64,000 bases of DNA. It comes from Betaproteobacteria bacterium (lineage in GTDB: Bacteria > Pseudomonadota > Gammaproteobacteria > Burkholderiales > SG8-39). The notes under the pieces were generated by a model, which did not search any database, was not told the DNA's origin, and worked only from the letters and a program-made list of their open reading frames with translations. Positions 33,999-41,988 of this stretch are shown one piece after another. Position numbers and translations under genes: made by a program. The stretch is taken from contig SCTY01000064.1 in the NCBI GenBank assembly GCA_004297625.1, positions 124,001 through 188,000 on the forward strand, written 5' to 3'. Position 1 is the stretch's first letter. Each line of letters begins with the position of its first letter.

Positions 33999-34991
33999 TT
34001 ACTGGCTGGACGCGAGCGACGCTATCGCGGCTGCGGAACCGCGCAGCCCGCATCGCTCGAACGCGTGCCGGACGGCGGCTTTTTCTTCTTTCGTGAGGTT
34101 TAGCAGTGGCCGCCGTACTTGCCCTCCGGCCTGGCCGAGCAACTCTTGCCAATACTTTTGTTGAGCGGCGGCTTTGCCCGCGGGCCGCGACGATTTAAGC
34201 GCCTCGCGTACGCTCCTTAGACTTTCCTTGACTATTCTTGCCTTTTCAACTTCACCTCGCATGGCAAGCTCCGTGTACTCGTGCATCCGCTTGTCGCTCC
34301 CCGTCTGTAGCAGATACGGAGGGGTCGAGCACAAGTACACTTGCCAGCCCAGCTCCACGATATTGTCCAGCCACTCCTCCTCGTTGGAAGTGCTGACGAT
34401 CAACTGCCCCTTCGCCATGCGTGTCAGGCGAGCATAGATTTCGCGCGGGACGCTGTACTTGATGGCGACCACGTTCGGGATCTGGGCAATCCTGAGGCAC
34501 ACGTCCGGCTCCAGCAGGTAGCCACAGTCGGGCGGCTGGTTCCAGAGCGCGACGCCGATGTCGACTTGCTCACAGATGTACCGGTAATACTCGTAAAGCG
34601 TGTCCGAGGTATGCGCGCCGAAGTAAAGCAGCGGCGTATGCACAACGATATAGTCAGCGCCGGCCTTCTCCGCGTGCGTTGCGAGCTCCACGACCGTGTC
34701 AAGGTTCTGGTCCGAGCAAGACACCATTACGCCCCGGTCGCTTCCCGCCGCTTCGATGGCGAGGTCCGCGGTGCGCTTTCTTTCCGCGACGGTCATTGAA
34801 AAGAACTCGCCTTGCTTGCCGTTCACAAACAGGCCTTGGATGCCTAGGTTGCGATACCAGTGCTCCAAGTTCCTGCGCCAGCCCGCCTCGTCCAATTGGA
34901 GATGCGTATCGAAGGGCGTGAGCGTTGCGGCCCAAATTCCTCTCAGGTTGTCGCGCGCATAAGCTTTGGCGTCGCGTTTTTCGTATTTCAT
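33999..34991 (-). CDS. Dihydrodipicolinate synthase-family aldolase/lyase
   Basis: A 330-residue TIM-barrel protein of the DapA/NanA superfamily with the Schiff-base lysine at Lys178 (VVAIKYS). The usual GTTGE motif is GKQGE (58-62), and the catalytic Tyr of YNxP is Trp in ALWNQPP (about 150), so it is not a standard dihydrodipicolinate synthase. Related enzymes cleave or condense 2-keto acids such as N-acetylneuraminate, 2-keto-3-deoxy sugars or trans-o-hydroxybenzylidenepyruvate. The gene precedes the small Cys protein on the minus strand. The substrate is unknown. Confidence 0.86.
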   Translation of the reverse strand: MKYEKRDAKAYARDNLRGIWAATLTPFDTHLQLDEAGWRRNLEHWYRNLGIQGLFVNGKQGEFFSMTVAERKRTADLAIEAAGSDRGVMVSCSDQNLDTVVELATHAEKAGADYIVVHTPLLYFGAHTSDTLYEYYRYICEQVDIGVALWNQPPDCGYLLEPDVCLRIAQIPNVVAIKYSVPREIYARLTRMAKGQLIVSTSNEEEWLDNIVELGWQVYLCSTPPYLLQTGSDKRMHEYTELAMRGEVEKARIVKESLRSVREALKSSRPAGKAAAQQKYWQELLGQAGGQVRRPLLNLTKEEKAAVRHAFERCGLRGSAAAIASLASSQ

Positions 34992-35159
34992 GAGTGGCTA
35001 GGCGGGAGCGCCGATGGCAATGGGTCGAACGAGCGAGCCGCAGAGCATTGGGCGGCATCGTAGCCGACCCCGGCCCCTCGGTGTAGTAGTGCTTCTCGGG
35101 CTCGGGGTCCTTCCAGTCCTCGCACCAGCCGGCCCTCCGAGTGGGCGAAGCAGCGCACC

Positions 35160-35450
35160 CTAATCGTGCCGACGCACTTCCCTTCGCCTTCCGCCGGTTA
35201 CGTCGATCGCGACAAAGGCGCTTTTCGCTTTCGATACGCTTAGCGCAGCGCCCCTCGGCCCTTCCGCCACGATGTCGAGAGCGGCGAAAAAGGCTGCATC
35301 GTGCGGCTGAGAGAGTTCCGAGAGCCAATTCGCCACATCCGCCGGCGCAGAGCGCGCGGATGGGTATCTCCGCTTCTCTGATAATTGGCTCGGACGGATC
35401 TTAGGCGGTGTCGCAATAGCGACGACAAACCGCGCACTTGCGACGGAAAA
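35160..35450 (-). pseudogene. Remnant of a small helix-rich (HTH-like) protein, copy 2
   Basis: The minus-strand frame ending with TAG at 35160-35162 contains PADVANWLSELSQPHDAAFF followed by AALDIVAE, resembling the C-terminal helices of small DNA-binding proteins of the W-L-x-G/E...F..A.DIV type. It opens directly after the TAG of the neighbouring fragment, in the same frame, and has no ATG, GTG or TTG in a suitable place. The N-terminal part looks scrambled, and pieces of plausible coding sequence occur in other frames, so frameshifts are likely. Function cannot be assigned. Confidence 0.35.
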
Positions 35451-35612
35451 CTAGGGCTTGGCGGCGGAGAGCTGGATAAGGGCGAAGTCGCTCACGATGT
35501 CGACGGCCTTTCGGAACACCGCCATCGGCGTACGCTCGCGGCCCGCGAGCCATGAAGACAGCTCGGCAGGCGTCGCGCCTACCAGTGCGTTGTGGCGGTC
35601 GATTGAGATACA
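35451..35612 (-). pseudogene. Remnant of a small helix-rich (HTH-like) protein, copy 1
   Basis: An open frame of 53 codons ending at TAG 35451-35453 and bounded upstream by TGA (35613-35615). It reads ...GATPAELSSWLAGRERTPMA followed by VFRKAVDIVSDFALIQLSAAKP. The pattern W-L-x-G-x(4)-P-x-x-x-F-x-x-A-V-D-I-V recalls the last helices of small regulators. There is no ATG/GTG/TTG before this segment, so it is likely the tail of a truncated or frameshifted gene. It matches copy 2 at 35160-35450 in length and key positions. Confidence 0.38.
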
Positions 35613-35633
35613 TCAATCGTCCTCTGTTTCGCG

Positions 35634-35663
35634 TGTAACGGCCGGGAATCGGCTCGAAATACT
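35634..35663 (+). promoter_or_regulatory. Putative ECF-sigma promoter, site 1
   Basis: TGTAACG (35634-35640) and CGAAATACT (35655-35663) are 14 bases apart, 31 bases before the 39-residue membrane peptide gene. The same two boxes, with the same upstream GTTTCGC, occur at 37539-37569 before the MlaC-like gene. The layout resembles GTAAC-N16-CGAA promoters described for an ECF sigma factor (SigF) in Caulobacter; the match is by eye. Confidence 0.55.
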
Positions 35664-35693
35664 CCGTATATGCGCGCGCGCCAGACTGGCGCC

Positions 35694-35813
35694 ATGAAAC
35701 GAGTCCTGCATGGCGTGCGCGAGATCGGCTCCTACCTGCTCATCGCGCTCGTGGTGCCGGGAGGCTCGGTGATCGCGCTCGCGCTATGGGTTCTGCGGCA
35801 CCGGGCGCGCTAA
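35694..35813 (+). CDS. 39-residue single-span membrane peptide
   Basis: ATG 35694 to TAA 35811-35813. The peptide begins with a short basic stretch (MKRVLHGVREIGSY), continues with one hydrophobic segment containing PGGSVIALALWV, and ends with basic residues (RHRAR). This is the topology of a small inner-membrane protein with one transmembrane helix. It lies just downstream of a putative alternative-sigma promoter and overlaps the end of the convergent aldehyde dehydrogenase by 4 bases. I know of similar small hypothetical proteins but no function. Confidence 0.62.
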   Translation: MKRVLHGVREIGSYLLIALVVPGGSVIALALWVLRHRAR

Positions 35814-37387
35814 TCGACGACGGTCTGCGACTGCTCCCGCATGTAGAGCGGCAGGTAGTACGCCGAGCCGATCGCCTTGCCGGTGCTGCCTGAGCCTTTC
35901 CAGCCGCCGAAGGCCTGGTAGCCGGGCCACGCGCCGGTAGTCGCGCCCTGCGGCCGATTGGCGTAGGTGACGCCCGCCTGGATCCGGTCGAGGAACCATT
36001 CCACCTCTTCGGGCGATCCGTAGACGCCCGCGGTCAAGCCGAGCTCGCTGCGATTGGCAAGGCGCATCGCCTCGTCGTTGCTCTCCACTCTCGCGAGCAT
36101 CGCTATCGGCACGAACATCTCGACGCCCCATAGCGCATCCTCCGCGCCGGCGTCCGCGAGCGTCGGCGCGCAGTAATAGCCGTGAGCGAGATTCCCGTCC
36201 TTCAGCTGCTTGCCGCCCGCGAGAATGCGCCCGCGCTTCGCCAAAGCGCCCGCGTATTCGGCGAAGTGGTCGCAGGCCTTGCCGTGAATCACCGGCCCCA
36301 TCCAGTTCTCACGCCGCGTCGGGTCGCCAACCTTGATCGCGGCGATGGCGCTCTTGAGACGATCGACGAGCTCGTCGGCGACCCGTTTGTCGACGTAGAT
36401 GCGGGAAAGCGCCGAGCACTTCTGTCCCTGCAAGCCGTACGCCGACCGGACGATTCCGAGCGTCGCGCGCTCGAGGTCCGCATTTCGGGTGACGGCCACG
36501 GCGTTCTTGCCTCCCATCTCGAGAATCGCCGGCCTGGGGTAGCGGCCGGAAGAGAGATGCCGATAGATCCGCATGCCGACGTCGTAGGAGCCGGTAAACG
36601 TAATGCCGGCGAGATGCGGATTGTCGAGCATGGCTTCGCCGACCGTGCCGCCGGATCCGGCGAGGAGGTTGAAGACGCCCTTCGGCAGCCCCGCATCCCG
36701 CACGCAATCGGCAAGCAGGCGACCGCTCAACGGCGTGTCGGTCGCCACCTTCAGCACGACGGTGTTGCCCGTCACTAGCGCGGCAGCGACCGGTCCTCCC
36801 GACAGCGCCAACGGAAAGTTGAACGGGGAAATGACGCACCAGGCGCCGTATGGCTTCAGCACCGAGCGGTTACGGCTCTTCCAGCCGGGGAGCGGATCGT
36901 CGGGCAGGCGCAGGTCGAAGCCGTTCGCTTGCTCGAACATGTCGGGGTAAAGGCGAAAGAATTCCGCTGTTTCAAAGGCTTCTCCGACCGATTCCATGCG
37001 GTTCTTGCCCACTTCGACGGCCATCGCGGCGCCGAGGTCGTAGACGCGCTCCTCGATGAGAGCGCCGATGCGCCGGACGAATGCAAGGCGTTCGCGAACC
37101 GGGGTCCTGCGCCACCCGTCAAAAGCGCGCGCGGCGGCCTCCATCGCATCGCCGACATCGGCGCTCGATGCCGCGGCATAGCGGCCGAGCGACCAGCGCG
37201 TGTCGATCGGCGAGAGCTTTTCGAAGCTCTTCTCGGCCGGCCGGTCTTTGCCGTCGATGTGCAGCGCATGGCCGCCGCCCAGGCTCGCGCGCGCCTTTTC
37301 GACCGCCGATTCGAAGCGCTGGTGCAGCTCTTCCGGGGGGTCGAACATCGTCGCGTAGGTGAGCTTGAAACTACCGGCTTTTGCCAT
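35810..37387 (-). CDS. Aldehyde dehydrogenase family, delta-1-pyrroline-5-carboxylate dehydrogenase-like
   Basis: A 525-residue NAD(P)-dependent aldehyde dehydrogenase. The general base is Glu290 (LEMGGKN), the nucleophile Cys324 (QGQKCSALS), and ISPFNFPLALS, FTGS and the C-terminal NRPQGATTGAWPGYQAFGGWKGSG block all point to the PruA/L-glutamate-gamma-semialdehyde dehydrogenase group. It oxidises an aldehyde to a carboxylate. The ATG at 37387 is preceded by AAAGGAAGTGAC. It stands alone on the minus strand between two plus-strand genes that carry matching putative ECF promoters. Confidence 0.9.
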   Translation of the reverse strand: MAKAGSFKLTYATMFDPPEELHQRFESAVEKARASLGGGHALHIDGKDRPAEKSFEKLSPIDTRWSLGRYAAASSADVGDAMEAAARAFDGWRRTPVRERLAFVRRIGALIEERVYDLGAAMAVEVGKNRMESVGEAFETAEFFRLYPDMFEQANGFDLRLPDDPLPGWKSRNRSVLKPYGAWCVISPFNFPLALSGGPVAAALVTGNTVVLKVATDTPLSGRLLADCVRDAGLPKGVFNLLAGSGGTVGEAMLDNPHLAGITFTGSYDVGMRIYRHLSSGRYPRPAILEMGGKNAVAVTRNADLERATLGIVRSAYGLQGQKCSALSRIYVDKRVADELVDRLKSAIAAIKVGDPTRRENWMGPVIHGKACDHFAEYAGALAKRGRILAGGKQLKDGNLAHGYYCAPTLADAGAEDALWGVEMFVPIAMLARVESNDEAMRLANRSELGLTAGVYGSPEEVEWFLDRIQAGVTYANRPQGATTGAWPGYQAFGGWKGSGSTGKAIGSAYYLPLYMREQSQTVVD

Positions 37388-37538
37388 GTCACTTCCTTTG
37401 CGCTGGGATTAGAGGGCCAGGGCCGGCGGGAATGCCGTAACCAGTTTACGGTAGACGACTGATTATCCGCGCCCGGCCCGCTTGCTCGAAGAGGGGTCAC
37501 CGTTCGAACGATAAAAATTGAAAAGCGTGCGTTTCGCA

Positions 37539-37569
37539 TGTAACGGGGTCGGCCTGGAGGCGAAATACT
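37539..37569 (+). promoter_or_regulatory. Putative ECF-sigma promoter, site 2
   Basis: TGTAACG (37539-37545) and CGAAATACT (37561-37569) with a 15-base spacer, 53 bases before the MlaC-like gene. The surrounding GTTTCGCATGTAACGG matches GTTTCGCGTGTAACGG at site 1 in 15 of 16 positions, so the two sites look like targets of one alternative sigma factor. Confidence 0.58.
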
Positions 37570-37622
37570 GCCGACGCGCCTTTCCGCCAATGTAGGCGCC
37601 TGGACTAAATCGGGGAGACCTC

Positions 37623-38243
37623 ATGAGACAGACGCTCAGCCTCGCATTCTCGCTGCTGTTCAGCCTTGTCTCGCCGTCCGTGTCGCTGGCGCAGGAAGAA
37701 GCGCCCGACGCGCTCATGAAAAGAATTTCGGAAGAGATCATCGGCGAGATCCGCCACGACAAGCACATCCAAGCCGGCGACAGCGCCAAGATAGCGGCGC
37801 TGGTCGATGCCAAGGTCATTCCGCATTTCGATTTCCGGCGGATCACGCAGATGGCGATGGGCGCCAACTGGCGCAAGGCGAATCCGCGGCAACAGGATCG
37901 GTTGACGGGCGAGTTCAAAACGCTTCTCGTGCGCACGTATTCGGGCGCGCTCGCGAGCTACCGCGGCCAGCAGATCCAGTTCCTGCCGCTGCGGGCCGCG
38001 GCCGGCGACACCGAGGTGACGGTGAAATCGCGGGTCAAGCAGGCCGGAACAGAGCCGATCGCCATCGAATACGACCTCGCCAGAACCGGCCGGGAATGGA
38101 AGGTGTTCGACGTGCGGATCGGCGGCATAAGCCTCGTCGCGAACTACCGCAGCGTGTTCGCCGAGGAAGTGCGCAACAACGGCGTCGACGGACTTATCGC
38201 ATTGCTGTCCAAGAAGAATGCGGCCAGCGTAGCGTTGCGCTGA
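37623..38243 (+). CDS. MlaC/Ttg2D-family periplasmic ABC-associated protein
   Basis: A 206-residue exported protein. A signal peptide covers about residues 1-24 (ending SVSLAQ); the rest contains the MlaC-family landmarks FDFRRITQMAMGANWRKA, FKTLLVRTYSGAL and WKVFDVRIGGISLVANYRSVF. MlaC proteins shuttle phospholipids between outer and inner membrane in the Mla pathway. No other mla gene is nearby, so this is an orphan copy. Its upstream region carries the second copy of a putative ECF promoter, suggesting envelope-stress control. Confidence 0.9.
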   Translation: MRQTLSLAFSLLFSLVSPSVSLAQEEAPDALMKRISEEIIGEIRHDKHIQAGDSAKIAALVDAKVIPHFDFRRITQMAMGANWRKANPRQQDRLTGEFKTLLVRTYSGALASYRGQQIQFLPLRAAAGDTEVTVKSRVKQAGTEPIAIEYDLARTGREWKVFDVRIGGISLVANYRSVFAEEVRNNGVDGLIALLSKKNAASVALR

Positions 38244-38310
38244 CAGCATGGTTCGGGCGGCGCATGGCGCGTAACGACGGGATGTGCGCAATCGCGTTCA
38301 CCATGGCCCC

Positions 38311-38691
38311 ATGGATACGCGAGAAATTTCGGCCTACGCAGCCCGCCTCGTCGCGTACTGCCTCGACGCACGCTCCGTCTGGCTGATCGAGCACGGCCTG
38401 CTCCTCTTCGCCGACGAGCGCACGCTGGAACGGCTGCGAAAAACGGACGATCTGCGCTGTGCGGGCATAGACGTGCTCGTCGTGATCGACGGCGATCGAT
38501 TCGAGAACGTCTGGGGACCGTGCAAGCTTTCCGGATCGCTCGCACGCTGGGCCTGGCAGCAGGTGTCGCCGGAAGAGGCCTACTACGACGAATCGCGCTG
38601 GGCCGACGCCAACGGCCAGGCCGGGCGCGTGGTGCGCGTGCGCCGCAAGGCGAGGCTGCTCTGGCGCGCGTCCGAGGCGCTCGCCGCCTAG
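38311..38691 (+). CDS. Hypothetical protein, 126 aa
   Basis: An open frame with coding-like codon usage. ATG 38311 is preferred over GTG 38284, since the extra residues (MRNRVHHGP) look non-native. The protein is soluble, with a mixed helix/strand pattern, a conserved-looking WLIEHGLLLFADERTLERLR segment and a basic C-terminus. I do not recognise a family. It lies 67 bases after the MlaC-like gene and ends over the last 4 bases of the convergent molybdenum hydroxylase gene. Confidence 0.65.
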   Translation: MDTREISAYAARLVAYCLDARSVWLIEHGLLLFADERTLERLRKTDDLRCAGIDVLVVIDGDRFENVWGPCKLSGSLARWAWQQVSPEEAYYDESRWADANGQAGRVVRVRRKARLLWRASEALAA

Positions 38692-40820
38692 GACCCGTTG
38701 ATGAGCGCAACGAGGCGCTCGCGCGTGAGCGGCAGGTCGCGCACGCGAACGCCGAGGGCGTCGTGCACCGCATTGGCGATCGCGGCTGCCGTCTGACCCG
38801 CCACTACCTCGCCAACGCCGAACGAAGGTTCCTCGGGTCGGTCGATCAGCACCACCTCCACCGCGGGCGCCTCGCTGAAGGAAAGGATCGGGTAGTCCTC
38901 CCAGGTGCGCGAAGTGATGCGCGTTCGATCGAACCGCACCTGCTCCTTCAGGGTCCAGCTTGCGGCCTGCACCACCCCGCCTTCGATCTGGTTGGCGACT
39001 CCGTCGGGATTGACCACGCGCCCGCAGTCCACTGCGGCCACGAAACGCAGCACGCGCACGGTCGCGGCAACCTCCACCTCAGCGATCACCGCCGCGATCG
39101 CCGCCGTGTTCTTGTAGCGCCCGAAGCCGATACCGGTTCCGCGCGCCGCATTACCGCGCGCCGCGCTTCGCAGCGTGTCCCAGCCGGCTTTCTTCGCGGC
39201 TGCTTCTATGACGGCCCGCTCGCGCGGATCCGGGAGATGGCGCAGGCGGAACTCCACGGGGTCGACACCCGCCGATAGCGCCAGCTCGTCCATGAACGAC
39301 TCGATGGCGAAGTGGTTCAGGTAGCAGCCGATCGAACGCAAAGTCGAGGTACGCAGGGGAATGTCCTGCAGCACGTGGTGCACGATTTCAAGCCTCGGAA
39401 TATCGTATTTCGGGACGATGTTGCGGTGGCTCGTGCCGCCGCTCTCAAACGGCACATCGATCGGCGCCGGCGGCTCGAATCCCCGATCGAGATGCCAAGC
39501 GGCAAGGAGGTTGGGATTCGCATCGCGCCCCGGCCGCATGATGTGGCGATTGCTCCACAGCTCGCAGCGCCACGCGGCCAGCTTTCCGCTGTCATCGAGC
39601 CAGCCTTCGACCTTGGCCGCCATCGCAGGGCCGAGCGGCTCCCATCCGAATTCGTCCTCGCGCATCCATTGCACGCGGACCGGGGAGCCTGGCACAGCGC
39701 GGGCGAGCAGCGCCGCATCGAGCGCTGCGTCGTCTGCACCGTTGTGCCCGTAGCAGCCCGCGCCCTCGGCATGATGGACCAGGATCGATTCTTCATCCAC
39801 GCCGAGCGCGATCGCGAGATCCCGGCGCAGCGGGCGGATAGACTGGCTGTGGCTCCATACCTGCAGGCGGCCGTCGCGCCACCACGCGACGGCGCAAGCC
39901 GGGCCGATTGAACCGTGAAAAAGATACGGCCGGCTGTAGCAGGCGCTGAGGCTGGGAGCATCCGCCGGCCGGCCGCCGGTCGCGCAAAGCGTCTCGGTCT
40001 GCGCCCGAGCCGAGCGCAGGAACTGCGGCACTGCCTCGACGTTGGGCAGGTCCGCCTGTTCCTCCCACCCGGCGTGCTTGGCGAGCGCCTGCATCGCATG
40101 GATCGCCTGTTCCTCGCGCTGCGCAACCACGCCAAGGAAGCGGCCTTCGCGAACGAGCGCTGCAACACCGGGCATTGCGCGGACCGGCTCGGCGACCAGC
40201 GAAACAAGCCGGGCCCGGTAGGACGGCGGACGAACGACGCGCCCGTGGAGCATGCCGGGCAGCTCGAGGTCGTGCACGAAGGCGGCGCCGCTCACCTTGG
40301 CGGCGATATCGAGGCGAGGCAACGGCCTGCCCACCAGGCGCAGCGAATCGACTGACTTAGGCCTTGCGCGGCCGTCGGCGGCGCGCCCTAGATCCGCCTT
40401 TTCGGCGAGCTGCCAGTAATTCAGCGTCTTGCCAGTCGGCGCCCTGACCGTTCCGTCTTCGACGTCGAGGTCCATCGGATGGACGTCGAGGAGGTCCGCC
40501 GCAGCCTCGAGGAGCTCGTAACGGACTTCGGCGCAGGCCTGGCGCAGCGCGCTGCCGCTCTGCTCCACGGACATGCTGCCTGCGGTGATTCCCTCGTCCG
40601 GGCTTTCCGCGGTATCGGCGGGGATCATGCGTATGCGCGAATAGGCGACGTCGAGCTCGTCGGCGGCAATTTGCGCGAGCGCCGAAGCGATGCCTTGGCC
40701 GAGCTCCACCTTTCCGCTGCGCACCGCCACCGTGCCGTCGGGAAGGAACCTCACCCAACGGTCGAGGCGCCGATTGGCGGCGAGCGAAGCCGGCAGCGCG
40801 GCGGGAACCGCCGCCGTCAT
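38688..40820 (-). CDS. Molybdenum hydroxylase large subunit (isoquinoline 1-oxidoreductase beta/nicotinate-type)
   Basis: About 710 residues of the xanthine dehydrogenase molybdopterin-binding fold, IorB-type: the early VRSGKVELGQGI, the middle GYRHVGYR-like region (PYLFHGSIGPACAVA) and RSIGCYLNHFAIESFMDELA, and the C-terminal SFGVGEVVAGQTAAAIANA. It holds Mo-cytosine-dinucleotide cofactor and hydroxylates N-heteroaromatics or aldehydes, with electrons passing to the 2Fe-2S subunit upstream. ATG 40820 overlaps the small-subunit stop (ATGA); the longer frame is shadow. It is the last gene of the liv/TetR operon. Confidence 0.87.
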   Translation of the reverse strand: MTAAVPAALPASLAANRRLDRWVRFLPDGTVAVRSGKVELGQGIASALAQIAADELDVAYSRIRMIPADTAESPDEGITAGSMSVEQSGSALRQACAEVRYELLEAAADLLDVHPMDLDVEDGTVRAPTGKTLNYWQLAEKADLGRAADGRARPKSVDSLRLVGRPLPRLDIAAKVSGAAFVHDLELPGMLHGRVVRPPSYRARLVSLVAEPVRAMPGVAALVREGRFLGVVAQREEQAIHAMQALAKHAGWEEQADLPNVEAVPQFLRSARAQTETLCATGGRPADAPSLSACYSRPYLFHGSIGPACAVAWWRDGRLQVWSHSQSIRPLRRDLAIALGVDEESILVHHAEGAGCYGHNGADDAALDAALLARAVPGSPVRVQWMREDEFGWEPLGPAMAAKVEGWLDDSGKLAAWRCELWSNRHIMRPGRDANPNLLAAWHLDRGFEPPAPIDVPFESGGTSHRNIVPKYDIPRLEIVHHVLQDIPLRTSTLRSIGCYLNHFAIESFMDELALSAGVDPVEFRLRHLPDPRERAVIEAAAKKAGWDTLRSAARGNAARGTGIGFGRYKNTAAIAAVIAEVEVAATVRVLRFVAAVDCGRVVNPDGVANQIEGGVVQAASWTLKEQVRFDRTRITSRTWEDYPILSFSEAPAVEVVLIDRPEEPSFGVGEVVAGQTAAAIANAVHDALGVRVRDLPLTRERLVALINGS

Positions 40821-41302
40821 GGAGCACCGGCTTCGGCGAGCGCCTTGGCGGCGCGCTGGATGGCTCGAACGATGCGAGCGTGCGTGCCGCACCTGCAGAG
40901 GTTGCGGTCGAGCCCTGCACGGATCTGCGCCTCGGTTGGATGGCGGTTTTCGGCAAGCAGCGCGGCGGCGCTCATCAGGACGCCGTTCAGGCAGTACCCG
41001 CACTGCGCCGCCTGCTCGTCGAGGATCGCCTGCTGAAGCGGGTGAAGCCTGCCGGCGCCGCCGAGGCCTTCGACGGTGGTGACGCTCTTGCCCGCCACGG
41101 ACCACAGCGGTACGTCGCACGACTGGACGCTGCGCCCGTCGACCAGCACGGTGCATGCGCCGCACTGGCCGAGACCGCAGCCAAACCGCGTACCTTTCAG
41201 CTTGAGGTCGTTACGCAGGATGTAGAGCAGCGGCGTCTCGGGCGGCAGCGCGAGCAAGTGCTGCACGCCGTTGACGCGGAAGCTCACCGTGTCGGCAGTC
41301 AT
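40817..41302 (-). CDS. (2Fe-2S)-binding small subunit of molybdenum hydroxylase (IorA-like)
   Basis: A 161-residue subunit with two 2Fe-2S sites: a plant-ferredoxin-type cluster with Cys42, Cys47, Cys50 (GCGLGQCGAC) and Cys62, and a helical-domain cluster with Cys101 and Cys104 (QCGYCLNG) and Cys136 and Cys138 (LCRCGTH). All eight cysteines are present. It passes electrons from the Mo site. It overlaps the TetR gene stop upstream and the large-subunit start downstream by ATGA, so the complex is translated as a coupled pair. No FAD subunit is present, as in isoquinoline 1-oxidoreductase. Confidence 0.92.
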   Translation of the reverse strand: MTADTVSFRVNGVQHLLALPPETPLLYILRNDLKLKGTRFGCGLGQCGACTVLVDGRSVQSCDVPLWSVAGKSVTTVEGLGGAGRLHPLQQAILDEQAAQCGYCLNGVLMSAAALLAENRHPTEAQIRAGLDRNLCRCGTHARIVRAIQRAAKALAEAGAP

Positions 41303-41988
41303 CGTCGATGCAGCCCTTCGATGCCGCTGGCGAAGAACTCGACCGTCTCGCGTATCACGGTCTCCGGGTCGGCGACATTGCAGCGCCCTTTCGACAGCCG
41401 CCGGATCCTCCCGGTATTCGCCATGATCCAGATGAGCGACGCGATCAGGAAGTGGTAGGCCCAGTGCACCTTGGCCTCGGGAAGGTCGGGCGCCGCCTCC
41501 ACCAACACCTGCAGGAAGCGCCGCGCGATCGGGTCCAGCGTCTTGCTGATGATCCCGCGGCTCGCCTCGCTCGGATCGCTTACTTCGCGGGCGATGAGCC
41601 TGGCATAAGCGACGCCGCCCGGCTCGTTCCTCAGCTCGATCAGCGGCCTCACCATGGCGTCGAGCACCTGCCGCAGATCGGGCTTGGCGCTCGAGCGCAC
41701 GAGCGCGGCCAACCGCTCTTCCCTCAGGTCGCCGAGCGTCTTCGAGCGCCAGCGGAAGATCTCCTGGTAGAGCTCGTCCTTGGTCTGAAAATAGTAGAGC
41801 ACCAGGGCCGGCGGGACGCCCGCCGCAACCGCGATGTCCCGGATCGACGTGCCGTGCAGCCCCTGATTGGCGAACAACTCTTCCGCGCTTCTCAGTATCG
41901 CGCCGCGGGTGTCGCGCGATTTCGCCGGCAGGCGTTGACGCCGCACCATCACCTTGAGGCCGCTTTTCTTCTTTCGCATCTCACTCAT
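41299..41988 (-). CDS. TetR/AcrR-family transcriptional regulator
   Basis: A 229-residue regulator with a basic N-terminus, an HTH at about residues 25-70 (ILRSAEELFANQGLHGTSIR, then DIAVAAGVPPALVLYYF) and a ligand-binding all-helical domain. ATG 41988 overlaps the livF stop; ATG 41979 is possible. It lies inside the liv-importer/molybdenum hydroxylase operon and is the best candidate to bind the palindrome TGAACGTTCA in the divergent region upstream of this operon (46954). TetR regulators usually repress until a pathway metabolite binds. Confidence 0.9.
   Translation of the reverse strand: MSEMRKKKSGLKVMVRRQRLPAKSRDTRGAILRSAEELFANQGLHGTSIRDIAVAAGVPPALVLYYFQTKDELYQEIFRWRSKTLGDLREERLAALVRSSAKPDLRQVLDAMVRPLIELRNEPGGVAYARLIAREVSDPSEASRGIISKTLDPIARRFLQVLVEAAPDLPEAKVHWAYHFLIASLIWIMANTGRIRRLSKGRCNVADPETVIRETVEFFASGIEGLHRR

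Larger units (their letters stand above)
34992..35693. other. Gene-poor 0.7 kb region with two regulator-like remnants
   Basis: No intact gene of normal length was found here. On the minus strand two open frames without usable starts (35451-35612 and 35160-35450) encode stretches that align with each other without gaps over 28 residues. The rest, 34992-35159, shows no supported feature. A putative alternative-sigma promoter occupies the right edge (35634-35663). No transposase, tRNA or target-site repeats were seen. Confidence 0.6.

Noticed and set aside
34699..35328. 209-codon minus-strand open frame spanning the DHDPS start and the gap
   Set aside because: Its right part is in a different frame from the regulator-like remnant, its left part is a shadow of the DHDPS-family gene; no domain found.
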